Source of the DNA: Pseudomonadota bacterium
GTDB lineage: Bacteria; Bdellovibrionota_B; Oligoflexia; Silvanigrellales; Silvanigrellaceae
NCBI GenBank assembly: GCA_009926615.1
Contig: RFOM01000003.1
Span: forward strand, 1 to 64,000
Direction of reading: 5' to 3'
DNA length: 64,000 nucleotides
In this document: piece by piece, positions 9,437-17,138 of the stretch
Position numbering within the stretch: position 1 is the stretch's first letter
How the letters are laid out: each line of letters opens with the position of its first letter
The notes under the pieces: model-generated
The model's input: only the letters and a program-made list of their open reading frames with translations
What the model was told of the DNA's origin: nothing
Database searches by the model: none
Translations under genes and position numbers: made by a program

Positions 9437-10870
9437 TTACCGGCTGATTCTCTCGAGATTTTTTTTCTCTTGCCGTTCAATTTTTAAATATTGCGACAAA
9501 CTGATCTGTGCGAGGGAACTTGCCCGAACGACCCAATTTTTCGGACTGGCAACAACAGTCCCGATGGCAACGTTCTGCGGCGATTCAAGAGGCGCGACTC
9601 CGCTGAACCACGTGTAAAGAGTTCCGCGCTCTTCGGCGTCGGAAAGTGTTCCGGTCTTGCCGCCGATTTCAAAGCGGTCGCCGGCAGTTCCTCTGCGCCG
9701 AAAATATTTGCGGCTCGTTCCCGCGAGAATTGTTTCCTGCATGAGACGCTGCATTTTATCGGCAGTCCGTTTGGAAAATATTCTTGAAATCTCAAGCGGT
9801 GTCGCTGTGTAAACCTGTTTGCCGGACGCATCAAACGCAGCATCGACCAAATAAGGTGCCATGAGAACACCTGAATTTCCTGCTGCTGCCGACAGCATGG
9901 CTGCGTGAACCGGAGAAATTTTTGAAGCTCCGAATCCGGCTCCTGCTTCTCCGACTTCCAATGCGGTGGCCATCTCGAGAGCAGGCATGAGAGCTGCGCT
10001 GGTTTCAATCCGCAGATCGCTCGGAATCGGCCGGTTGAACATGTATTTTTCTGCGTACTGCCGGAGTGTTGCAAGACCGGTTTCATAGAGCGCCAGTCGG
10101 GCAAAAACCGTATTGCAGCTGACGCCAAAGGCGTGAGAGAAAGACATATGCTGACGATCCGCCTGAGCATCACGCAGCCAATTTTTATTTCTCAGGTTAC
10201 CGCAGCCGCCGTGGAAAGGAATTTCCTGATCGGGATCCAGACCGTTCTTTTCGATCGCTGCGGTCGCCGTCACAATTTTCATCAGACTTGCTGCAGGTGC
10301 CCTTGCCGTCACCAGAATAGATTCCTCAGTCACCAAAGGACTGCGGCTGTCGGCCCGTGTTTCGGACATCGCAAGAATCCGTCCGGTCCTTGATTCCAAA
10401 ATTACAATCGCACCGGCAATATTCCGCTGACTGGAAAGGACTTTGTCGAGTGAAGCCTGTACGTCCTGCTGAATCGTCAGACGAAGATTATATCCTTTGT
10501 AATTGACGAACGCTGCCCGATCTTTGAACGTGATCTTTTTTTCAATGTCACGCCATTGAATTTGTCCAAACGGAGTCTTGAATGCATGACGCTCGTTGGT
10601 CAGCTCCTCGCGCGGATCCCTGTAGCCCTGATTCTGAAAAGAGCCTCCGATTCTTTGGGACGCATTCTCGGCATTGGGATCATTGGCGCTTTCCTGCTCA
10701 ACGGCCGTCTTGGGATCGCTGACAGCAGACGAACGGTTATCTGAAGACGGTTTGGTCTGGCTTTCGAAAGCCTGAATAAATAAACCCGCACAGATGCATG
10801 ATGTGCCGGCAAGAAGCCGAATCATCGTCTGTCGCCGGAGACTTGGCCGCAATATTTTGAATTGACGCAT
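9437..10870 (-). CDS. Penicillin-binding protein transpeptidase, compact form
   Basis: A 477-residue D,D-transpeptidase that would cross-link peptidoglycan in the periplasm. All three active-site motifs are present: SLMK (Ser195-Lys198), SCN (251-253) and KTGT (near 405). A hydrophobic segment at residues 17-35 should act as signal anchor. Only about 130 residues separate it from the catalytic domain, and they are low in conservation, so the usual class B dimerisation domain is absent or very reduced. The catalytic part resembles the PbpA/MrdA type (LRLTIQQDVQ, GAIVILESRTG). The start is uncertain: ATG at 10870 has GGGGTGA rather far upstream, and ATG at 10825 has no good site. It starts 12 bases after the gene before it. 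Confidence 0.88.
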   Translation of the reverse strand: MRQFKILRPSLRRQTMIRLLAGTSCICAGLFIQAFESQTKPSSDNRSSAVSDPKTAVEQESANDPNAENASQRIGGSFQNQGYRDPREELTNERHAFKTPFGQIQWRDIEKKITFKDRAAFVNYKGYNLRLTIQQDVQASLDKVLSSQRNIAGAIVILESRTGRILAMSETRADSRSPLVTEESILVTARAPAASLMKIVTATAAIEKNGLDPDQEIPFHGGCGNLRNKNWLRDAQADRQHMSFSHAFGVSCNTVFARLALYETGLATLRQYAEKYMFNRPIPSDLRIETSAALMPALEMATALEVGEAGAGFGASKISPVHAAMLSAAAGNSGVLMAPYLVDAAFDASGKQVYTATPLEISRIFSKRTADKMQRLMQETILAGTSRKYFRRRGTAGDRFEIGGKTGTLSDAEERGTLYTWFSGVAPLESPQNVAIGTVVASPKNWVVRASSLAQISLSQYLKIERQEKKNLERISR

Positions 10871-10882
10871 TCAATTGCACAC

Positions 10883-11608
10883 TCACCCCTGCTTTTTCCC
10901 CGAGGGAATCGCTGAAGTGTCCTTTCGCGTTATAGTGTAGGCGGTAAACCTTTGAATAGCCATGTCACCACTCTGCCAGCTTGGCACGAGCCGTTCTCTG
11001 AGTTTTTCGACAGTCAGTCCCGCTGCGTCAAAGCCGGAAGCCGGCGGGCATCCGGCGGAATCGGTTAAAGCTTGCTCCGTCACTAAATTTATATGTGAAA
11101 AATTTGGATTTCTGTGCAGAAGATCACGAATAAAGGATATCCTTGCCCGCTCGGAAAAAGACTCTGCCGACACATCATGCTCAGGACACATGCGGAACGA
11201 AACATCCCCGCGTCCGAGCTCCTCCCACTCTGCCAAAGGCCTGACAGCTCCGGTTTCTCCCAAAATTCGGACAACATTTCTTATTTCGACGACCTCTGCC
11301 CAAAGATAGCCGCCTGTATCGGGCTGCCAGACGAGCCATCCCAAGTCAAAAAGCCGGCACAAACTTGCATCCCTCACACGACCCGCAGGCGCATCGGCCA
11401 ACAGCAGAGCATGCAGCTTGGCTTCCTCCTGAGTCTTTGGAAAGCGGGTTTGCCGCTGGCATCCGCATTTTTCCGGACGACCGTAATTTCGCTCTATGAA
11501 TCGCATTCTGAGATGCCGAATCCCCGCAAGACACATAGCCCGTTCGGTCCAGACAGCACCGAGCCCTGACGAATGAATGACACCTGTCACGGGATTGTCT
11601 TGCGACAC
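10883..11608 (-). CDS. Hypothetical protein, divergent from bactofilin
   Basis: A 241-residue protein of no family I recognise. It has cysteine-containing patches (PEKCGCQRQ, SLCRLFDLGWLVW) and an aromatic segment QPDTGGYLWAEVVEIRN, but no signal peptide or membrane span. The GTG at 11608 is preferred because GGAGGGG lies six bases upstream. The frame stays open to 11758, but that would cross the start of the divergent bactofilin gene. It is followed 12 bases later by the PBP gene, so the two are probably co-transcribed. The 88-base gap to the bactofilin start must hold divergent promoters. Function unknown. Confidence 0.7.
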   Translation of the reverse strand: MSQDNPVTGVIHSSGLGAVWTERAMCLAGIRHLRMRFIERNYGRPEKCGCQRQTRFPKTQEEAKLHALLLADAPAGRVRDASLCRLFDLGWLVWQPDTGGYLWAEVVEIRNVVRILGETGAVRPLAEWEELGRGDVSFRMCPEHDVSAESFSERARISFIRDLLHRNPNFSHINLVTEQALTDSAGCPPASGFDAAGLTVEKLRERLVPSWQSGDMAIQRFTAYTITRKDTSAIPSGKKQG

Positions 11609-11696
11609 TTCTTTCCCCTCCGTTGCGCCGGAACCGCGATACGCTTGCCATAGAGCCGAACCATCGGACTCAGATCTTACTTTGCAGGAGTCAGGC

Positions 11697-12176
11697 GTGT
11701 TTTCAAAGAAGTCACAATCTGAGAGCACCCCCGTCCGCCAAACCGAGAACACCGCCAAGGTGCGTTCACGGGGTATATCAATGCTCGCGGATGGTTGCAG
11801 TTTTCAAGGACGGATGTTTCTTCAGGGTGAATCCCGTGTCGGCGGGCACGTTGAAGGCTCGGTCAGTTGCGACGGTGTTTTGACTGTTGAAGAATCGGCG
11901 GTGATCACCGGTGATTTGAACGGTGTTGTCGTGCTCTTCAACGGAAGAATTGACGGCAATCTCAGAGCATCGGATTTGCTCCGGCTCAGTCCTACAGCGC
12001 GTGTCTACGGCGACCTTGCCGCAAAGCGGCTGATTGTCGAAGACGGAGCGAGAATCGAAGGCCGCGTCTCATATCTTACTGCACAGGAAGTGACGACTGA
12101 TGAAAAGAACTCACAGACGGGTGTAGCGGAATCAGTTGAGGAAACAGATGACACTGTTGTCCGTCTGGCTATCTGA
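11697..12176 (+). CDS. Bactofilin (polymer-forming cytoskeletal protein)
   Basis: A 159-residue bactofilin, a beta-helical protein that polymerises without nucleotide and scaffolds envelope or chromosome-segregation proteins. The core at roughly residues 28-125 shows the short repeating pattern of the fold (FQGRMFLQGESRVGGHVEGS, then GVLTVEESAVITGDLNG and VYGDLAAKRLIVEDGARIEG). A disordered acidic tail follows. The GTG at 11697 has AGGAG six bases upstream, a better site than an ATG at 11577 that would overlap the divergent gene. In other bacteria bactofilins often act with peptidoglycan enzymes; here a PBP gene lies one gene away on the other strand. Confidence 0.9.
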   Translation: MFSKKSQSESTPVRQTENTAKVRSRGISMLADGCSFQGRMFLQGESRVGGHVEGSVSCDGVLTVEESAVITGDLNGVVVLFNGRIDGNLRASDLLRLSPTARVYGDLAAKRLIVEDGARIEGRVSYLTAQEVTTDEKNSQTGVAESVEETDDTVVRLAI

Positions 12177-12187
12177 GAAGTCACGAG

Positions 12188-12664
12188 GTGAATGTGGGAT
12201 CGTCTGCCGCTGACAAGAAGAAAACAATAAAAGAGATCTACAGAAATTCGAGTGAACGTATTTCACTTGCTCTTAAATTGTTTGGTCAGCCCAAGCAGGA
12301 CGAAACGCTTGTTTTTCAGAGCCAAAAAGACTTTGAAACAATTTCCGGTCTGCTGATCAATGCAGTGAGTTCCCAAAAACAGGAAGAAGCAAACGATTAC
12401 AGCAATGCCATTGCGGACGTAGGACAGTGGCTGGTGATTGTTTACACCAAGGAATACCTTGAAGCTCACCGGAATCATCAGCCCAACGTGCTTTACGTTG
12501 TAAAGAGAGGACTGGAAGTTCTCCACCTGATGCTGCACCGTGATTTGCGCAGACGTCAGCTTTCTCCGACCGAGAGCCAAGTCTTTCATGAATTCAAGAA
12601 ACTGGCCTCCGCGCTGCCCAAGGCTCCGAATTCAAGCCCGAACGGTTACACCAAGGCCATGTAA
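12188..12664 (+). CDS. Hypothetical protein downstream of bactofilin
   Basis: A 158-residue soluble, mainly helical protein with no recognised domain. It contains basic stretches (DKKKTIKEIYRNSSERIS, HRDLRRRQLSPTE) and ends in a Ser/Pro-rich tail. The gene starts at one of two nearby GTG codons (12188 or 12194); the second has GAGG about five bases upstream. It begins 11 bases after the bactofilin stop, so co-transcription is likely and a role as bactofilin partner is possible. It converges on the ferredoxin gene with two bases between them. No terminator is visible in the gap. Confidence 0.72.
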   Translation: MNVGSSAADKKKTIKEIYRNSSERISLALKLFGQPKQDETLVFQSQKDFETISGLLINAVSSQKQEEANDYSNAIADVGQWLVIVYTKEYLEAHRNHQPNVLYVVKRGLEVLHLMLHRDLRRRQLSPTESQVFHEFKKLASALPKAPNSSPNGYTKAM

Positions 12665-12666
12665 GC

Positions 12667-13008
12667 TCACCAGTAGTCGGCGCTGATTGCGACGTCCTTG
12701 TCGACTCTGCACAAACAGGACAATCGGAGATCTGCCGGCAAACCCTGTTTTGTCAGAGTCTGAATCTCAAATTCTGTTTGCACCCCGAGAGGCCTGTCTG
12801 TTTCAGATTGCACTTTGACGGCACACTTTCCGCAAACACCGACTCCTGAACACGAAGCTCCCACGGGAATTCCAAACCGTCTGAGCGCGACCCAGAGGTT
12901 GACACCCCTGCGCAGAGTCAGTTTTTTAAAAACTTCCCCTGTCTTTTTTCTCAATTCGACACTGACTTTTTCGCTGACGGTGCCAGCCTGACCAAAGACA
13001 GGAATCAT
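12667..13008 (-). CDS. [2Fe-2S] ferredoxin
   Basis: A 113-residue electron carrier of the plant/bacterial 2Fe-2S type. Cluster ligands fit C-x5-C-x2-C in SCSGVGVCGKC near residues 46-55 and a distal cysteine in LSCLCRV near the C-terminus. The beta-grasp beginning (VELRKKTGEVFKKLTLRRG) is visible. Its ATG overlaps the stop of the crotonase gene (TAATG), suggesting translational coupling. A ferredoxin coupled to an enoyl-CoA hydratase-like enzyme hints at a redox step in acyl-CoA metabolism, but the partner reductase is not in view. Confidence 0.85.
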   Translation of the reverse strand: MIPVFGQAGTVSEKVSVELRKKTGEVFKKLTLRRGVNLWVALRRFGIPVGASCSGVGVCGKCAVKVQSETDRPLGVQTEFEIQTLTKQGLPADLRLSCLCRVDKDVAISADYW

Positions 13009-13814
13009 TATTGCCCCGCCTGACCTGAAGCTGAAGAATTTCTGAATTGCGGTTTTCTTTTTTCCATAAAAGCCGTGAGTCCTTCTTTTGACTCGCTTCC
13101 GCCAAAGCGCTGCGCGAAAAATTGCGCTTCAATTTCAAAGCCGAAATCTCCCTGAGAATAGAGTGCTGCGCGCGCGCATTGCTTGGCTGAGCGCACTGCA
13201 GACGGCCCCTGTGCGGCGATAGTCGCGGCGAGCGACTCTGCCACCCTGCCCAATTCCTCGTGAGCGACAATCCGGTTCAGCAAACCCGAATTAAATGCGG
13301 CATCGGCCGGATAACGCTCTGCAGATGTCATCCACTCAAGTGCGCGTGCGTATCCAATCCGTCTGACCAGACGCTGGGTTCCACCGAATCCCGGAATCAA
13401 ACCGAGTCCGACTTCCGGCAATCCGAACTTTGCCTTCTCGGATGCAATCATAAAATCTGCGGCGAGAGCCAGCTCAAGTCCGCCGCCCAAAGCGAAGCCC
13501 TGAACCTGCGCAATCACAATCTGCGGAAGATTGAAGACGGACTCAAAAACGGATTGCCCGAAACGGGCAAAATCGTGACCCTGCTGCTGAGTAAAATGAA
13601 GCATCTCTTTAATATCTGCACCCGCAACAAACGCCTTGTCGCCGCCGGTGCGCAGGATGACAGCACTGAGATCGTGACGCTCGCGTACCTTTTTCACACA
13701 TTCGGCCAGTTGCATGAGGACTTCCGTGTTGAGCGCATTGAGTGCTTCGGGACGCGAGATTTCAATTGCCGCCACGCCCGCTGTCACTTCTGCCAAATTC
13801 AGGAACTGAGCCAT
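13008..13814 (-). CDS. Enoyl-CoA hydratase/isomerase (crotonase) family protein
   Basis: A 268-residue crotonase-fold enzyme, probably hydrating enoyl-CoA in beta-oxidation or a related pathway. Oxyanion-hole segments are visible: GGDKAFVAGADIKEM near residue 58 and GFALGGGLELALAADF near 106. The signature GLPEVGLGLIPGFGGTQRL follows at about residues 131-149, with the two glutamate positions expected of true hydratases. The length is typical. It is coupled to the ferredoxin downstream. Two acyl-CoA dehydrogenases lie 3-7 kb away, consistent with fatty or branched acyl-CoA degradation. The exact substrate cannot be read from sequence. Confidence 0.9.
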   Translation of the reverse strand: MAQFLNLAEVTAGVAAIEISRPEALNALNTEVLMQLAECVKKVRERHDLSAVILRTGGDKAFVAGADIKEMLHFTQQQGHDFARFGQSVFESVFNLPQIVIAQVQGFALGGGLELALAADFMIASEKAKFGLPEVGLGLIPGFGGTQRLVRRIGYARALEWMTSAERYPADAAFNSGLLNRIVAHEELGRVAESLAATIAAQGPSAVRSAKQCARAALYSQGDFGFEIEAQFFAQRFGGSESKEGLTAFMEKRKPQFRNSSASGQAGQ

Positions 13815-13862
13815 GATGTGAGTCCTTTATTCGCTTTCCATTTCACGCGTCAGAGTAACAGT

Positions 13863-14636
13863 CTAATCCCAGCCTGGCAAAGCGAATGGCTTATGCAACC
13901 GATTCTTCGCGGATTTGGTCGAGTTGCTTTGAGCTTTTTTTTCTTTGGCCGGTGCAAAATTCAGCGTCCATTGCTCGGACAGACCGGTGGACGCATTTTT
14001 AACCCGCAGAACGACAGAATGCCGGCCTGAAATGGGCTTGACCCACCATCCCTTGCGCAGGTGATCAACTTGAAGAAAAGCAGAATCAGGATGTACGAGT
14101 TTGACTTCTGCAAAACGTCTTCCCGCCATGAAAAAACGTTTGCCCTGCACGCTGTGAACAGCCGGCCTGTTTTGTTTGAAATCGTCCATCCATTGACTGC
14201 ACTGCTGAAAAGTTTGACGAGGTTGCTCGTCTGCCTTAAGTCGTACAAAGGACCACTCCGTATTCAGTCCCTGTGTCTCAGCCCAGACCTGCATTCTTGA
14301 CGGGGCAGATTTGCTGACGGCCCGAAGCAGTACGCCGCCGTCATTCACTCTGCTCACGCGAAAAACTCCGTAAACACAAACCGCACGGCTGCCCGCCGAC
14401 TGATTTAAAACGAGAACGTCACTTGCGGCAGGCATAAATCCGGATTTTTGAAACAGAACGCGGGAGACGCGAATCTGCGTTTTGCCGAGCCGGATTAAAG
14501 GTTCACCGGCACCCTCCGCGACGTTGGGGGGGGCGACATCTTCACGCCGAGAACGGAAAACTTCGGGCAAAATCCGTCCCGTTGCGGAAACAACCAGCAC
14601 GGCTGCGAGACAGATGACGATAAATCTGAAGATCAT
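13863..14636 (-). CDS. Hypothetical secreted or membrane-anchored protein
   Basis: A 257-residue protein of unknown function. It starts with a signal peptide or anchor (MIFRFIVICLAAVLVVSATG) and ends with a basic, Ser/Lys-rich tail. The middle contains beta-rich stretches and the phrase HSVQGKRFFMAGRRFAEVKL, but I recognise no domain. The ATG sits immediately after the eight-T tail of a terminator-like hairpin, and no proper ribosome site exists apart from GGGG in the hairpin arm. A run of eight C residues on the coding strand near codon 35 (plus positions 14526-14533) could slip and shift the frame. The start and expression of this gene are therefore uncertain. Confidence 0.62.
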   Translation of the reverse strand: MIFRFIVICLAAVLVVSATGRILPEVFRSRREDVAPPNVAEGAGEPLIRLGKTQIRVSRVLFQKSGFMPAASDVLVLNQSAGSRAVCVYGVFRVSRVNDGGVLLRAVSKSAPSRMQVWAETQGLNTEWSFVRLKADEQPRQTFQQCSQWMDDFKQNRPAVHSVQGKRFFMAGRRFAEVKLVHPDSAFLQVDHLRKGWWVKPISGRHSVVLRVKNASTGLSEQWTLNFAPAKEKKAQSNSTKSAKNRLHKPFALPGWD

Positions 14637-14673
14637 AAAAAAAACCCCGAGGCAGGATCACTCTCGGGGTTTT
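14637..14673 (-). terminator. Rho-independent terminator of the gene at 14724-15185
   Basis: On the minus strand, CCCCGAG and CTCGGGG (extended by A/T pairs) form a GC-rich stem around an 11-base loop, followed by eight T residues. This is a textbook intrinsic terminator downstream of the gene ending at 14724. The T run touches the ATG of the next gene (start 14636). On the plus strand only four T residues follow, so it works mainly in one direction. Confidence 0.75.
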
Positions 14674-14723
14674 CCGTAAGGCTTGGCAACCGTGAAGCCG
14701 CCGCGCCGCAAATATTCACGCAA

Positions 14724-15185
14724 TCAGACGCCGTTGCCGCTTTTCTTCAAGTAGGTTCTGCTGGGCTGAACCCTCGTCGTGTCCGCCGATACCTGCAGAC
14801 CCGTTGGCATTCCGACCTGAGACAGGCACGTTGCCTGTGAGCCTGAACCGATGGCCTGATTCTGGCCGGCGGGTTTGGACTCATCAAATCTGTTCACTCC
14901 CGACAGCGGAATTCTTCGCGTGAATGACTGCGCTTCCGTGCGCACAATTTCCACGGACTCTGCAGGTCTCCTGAGTTTACCCAAGAGCTTCTGGCCTGAC
15001 TCCAACGAGGCATTCAGACGCTCGAGCGAGGGCTTCCCTTCGCGTCCGTCGTCTGCCATTGCCGCAGACATCAGGCGGCACATCTGACGATGGTCCTCAA
15101 ACCAATTCTCAAGATCTTTGACCAATTCGTCTTTCTCCGTGGTGGCGCCCGTTGGCGACACGTAAATCATCTGTATGCCCCGCAC
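14724..15185 (-). CDS. Hypothetical protein with strong ribosome-binding site
   Basis: A 153-residue protein with no recognised family. The first half is acidic and helical (KDELVKDLENWFEDHRQMC); the second half is low in structure with many Gly, Ser and Gln residues. The GTG start at 15185 has a near-perfect AAAGGAGGTGA site about seven bases upstream, so it is probably well translated. The gene is followed by an intrinsic terminator, so it is probably a single transcription unit or the last gene of one. The 142-base gap upstream holds no gene that I can see. Confidence 0.7.
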   Translation of the reverse strand: MRGIQMIYVSPTGATTEKDELVKDLENWFEDHRQMCRLMSAAMADDGREGKPSLERLNASLESGQKLLGKLRRPAESVEIVRTEAQSFTRRIPLSGVNRFDESKPAGQNQAIGSGSQATCLSQVGMPTGLQVSADTTRVQPSRTYLKKSGNGV

Positions 15186-15327
15186 AGCTCACCTCCTTTC
15201 GGTAACAAACGAAGCGCATGACCTTCGGCAGATTGTCCACAGACTTTACTGCAAATCGAAGAGCGCCCCCTACCTCCCAATTGTTAGTTCGGCAGGCTTT
15301 CTGACAGCTTGAACAATTTTGCAGTTT

Positions 15328-16116
15328 CTAAAGTCTGAACTGGATGGGCTGAGAAATCGCAGTATTTCTGAGTATGTAGCGAGACGCCAAAATGAGCTGC
15401 TCGTGCTCCAAAGACGTTCTGCACAACACCGTCACTCGGTCATTCAGACTTTCCTCAACCAGCCAGACCAAAATCTCACGTAAAATGAGCTCCATACGAT
15501 CAGCCGGCCTGAGACGCAAATAGTCACGCAAACGGACAAAATTCCCCTGAGAAAGTCTCCAGCGGGCAAACGCAGACAAAAACGTTTCAAGCATTTCCGT
15601 GTCCGGCGCCAAGACGACAGTCGAAGCGCGCAAATTGAGCACACGGCGAAACATTTCCCGCAGCATAATTGAAATGGTGTCCGAAATTCCCTGAGATTCT
15701 GCAATTTCCCGCGCACACCAAGGGGAACCTTTCAGAGGACTTTCACCGGACCCAAAGAACGGGTGAATACCGGTCAGAATCCACCTGCGAATCGACCGCG
15801 CATCAACGGCATCAGACTTGCGCCTGAGCAGATTGCGCATACGACCGCGGTCCTCAGCGAAATCGGATGCCCCAAGGAAAATCGGTTCGGATGAAAACGG
15901 CAGCAGGGTTTCCCGAGCGACTGCCCGCAGAAGGGTATCCTTTAAAAAAACCGGCGACACGGAGAGTTCAACCCCCGACATTCCCGCCGCTTGGGCCTGC
16001 GCCGCAAAAAAACCAAGTCCGAGCACAGATTCCGGCAACTCGCCGTCTCTGGAAAGATCGGCCAGAAACATGTTCAACCTGTTTTCAGACTTGAATAGAA
16101 ATAGTTCCCGTTGCAC
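15328..16116 (-). CDS. Hypothetical protein downstream of nusB
   Basis: A 262-residue, mostly alpha-helical soluble protein rich in Leu and Arg, with no signal peptide. Stretches such as LLRRKSDAVDARSIRRWILTG and MLREMFRRVLNLRASTVVLAPD are visible, but I cannot assign a fold or function. It lies 26 bases after nusB on the same strand, so it may share the ribH-nusB transcript. Confidence 0.68.
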   Translation of the reverse strand: MQRELFLFKSENRLNMFLADLSRDGELPESVLGLGFFAAQAQAAGMSGVELSVSPVFLKDTLLRAVARETLLPFSSEPIFLGASDFAEDRGRMRNLLRRKSDAVDARSIRRWILTGIHPFFGSGESPLKGSPWCAREIAESQGISDTISIMLREMFRRVLNLRASTVVLAPDTEMLETFLSAFARWRLSQGNFVRLRDYLRLRPADRMELILREILVWLVEESLNDRVTVLCRTSLEHEQLILASRYILRNTAISQPIQFRL

Positions 16117-16142
16117 CAGCGCATCCTTCCAAGGAGTCCGAC

Positions 16143-16613
16143 TTATGCTCCGGAGCCGTCTGCCGCTTGAATACGTTTGGCAACGTTATCAAGGACTCCG
16201 TTGATGAAACTCCCCGAGGCGGTCGATCCGAACTGTTTCCCCAGTTCGACTCCCTCGTAAATGATAACATCTTTGGGCACTTCAGGGCGTGTCATCAATT
16301 CAGCAGTGCAAATTCTGAGGATCGCCAGATCGACCCGTGCAATTCTGGACAACTTCCAGTTCGATGCGCTTGATTCTATCAGCATATCAACAGCTTCACG
16401 CTTTTCTGCAAACGTTTGCGCAGCGGAAGTCACATACTCATGCAAGTCTCCGGCGACTTCGTTTTGACTGAAAAAAGCGGTCAAAACGGATTCCGAAAGA
16501 AAGACCTGCTGTGAGGCCTCAAGCTGGTAGACGATTTGCACCGCAAACCGTCTCGCATCCCTGAGTTGGGCGGGGGAAAGCGCAGCGCCGGCTCTGCTCC
16601 ATCGGGAAATCAT
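16143..16613 (-). CDS. nusB: Transcription antitermination factor NusB
   Basis: A 156-residue all-helical RNA-binding protein that with NusE (ribosomal protein S10) binds boxA and supports rRNA antitermination. The family pattern is visible: ARRFAVQIVYQLEAS at the N-terminus, SSASNWKLSRIARVDLAILRICTAEL in the middle, and PKDVIIYEGVELGKQFGSTASGSFINGVLDNVA near the end. Its ATG overlaps the ribH stop, the ribH-nusB order being common in proteobacteria. The N-terminus has about 15 extra residues before the usual start. Confidence 0.93.
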   Translation of the reverse strand: MISRWSRAGAALSPAQLRDARRFAVQIVYQLEASQQVFLSESVLTAFFSQNEVAGDLHEYVTSAAQTFAEKREAVDMLIESSASNWKLSRIARVDLAILRICTAELMTRPEVPKDVIIYEGVELGKQFGSTASGSFINGVLDNVAKRIQAADGSGA

Positions 16614-17077
16614 TCATGACCCCCGACACGGCGAAGTTGCGATTTGCACTCGATCATTTCAAGAACTGTTTCCGCAGTCTCGGCACCCTTGTTGCCTGTC
16701 TTTCCGCCGGCGCGGTCCAGCGCCTGCTCCAAAGTTTCGCAGGTCAGAATGCCAAATCCGACCGGAACAGAATGGGCCAGCTGAACATTCATGAGGCCGC
16801 TTGATGCCGTCGAACAAACGTAATCATAATGACTTGTTGAACCGCGTATCACGGCACCGAGAACAATCACTCCGTCGACCTTCTGGGTTTCAATCAACAT
16901 TTGAGCCGCCAGCGGTGCCTCAAATGCACCCGGAACTTCCACTTCAACAACCTGTTCCGTTTTGATGCCTCGGCGTTTGAGCAGGTTGAGTGCACCTTCG
17001 GACAACCGACGCGTCACAAGTTCGTTGAACCGGCAGACAACCAAGCCAAGTTTAATTGGATTTTGGCGAACGGACAT
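16610..17077 (-). CDS. ribH: 6,7-dimethyl-8-ribityllumazine synthase
   Basis: A 155-residue enzyme of riboflavin synthesis that condenses a ribityl-uracil amine with dihydroxybutanone phosphate; the family forms icosahedral or pentameric shells. Diagnostic motifs are FNELVTRRLSEGA, VPGAFEAPLAAQ, the active-site GAVIRGSTSHYDYVC with its histidine, and the C-terminal GGKTGNKGAETAETVLEM. It is coupled to nusB by a 4-base overlap. No FMN riboswitch is seen in the 61 bases before it, and no other riboflavin genes are in the window. Confidence 0.95.
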   Translation of the reverse strand: MSVRQNPIKLGLVVCRFNELVTRRLSEGALNLLKRRGIKTEQVVEVEVPGAFEAPLAAQMLIETQKVDGVIVLGAVIRGSTSHYDYVCSTASSGLMNVQLAHSVPVGFGILTCETLEQALDRAGGKTGNKGAETAETVLEMIECKSQLRRVGGHE

Positions 17078-17138
17078 GAATCACCCCAAAAGAACGAAGC
17101 AGAGAGCAAAAAACCAGAGACGGGGCCATACCCTATGA

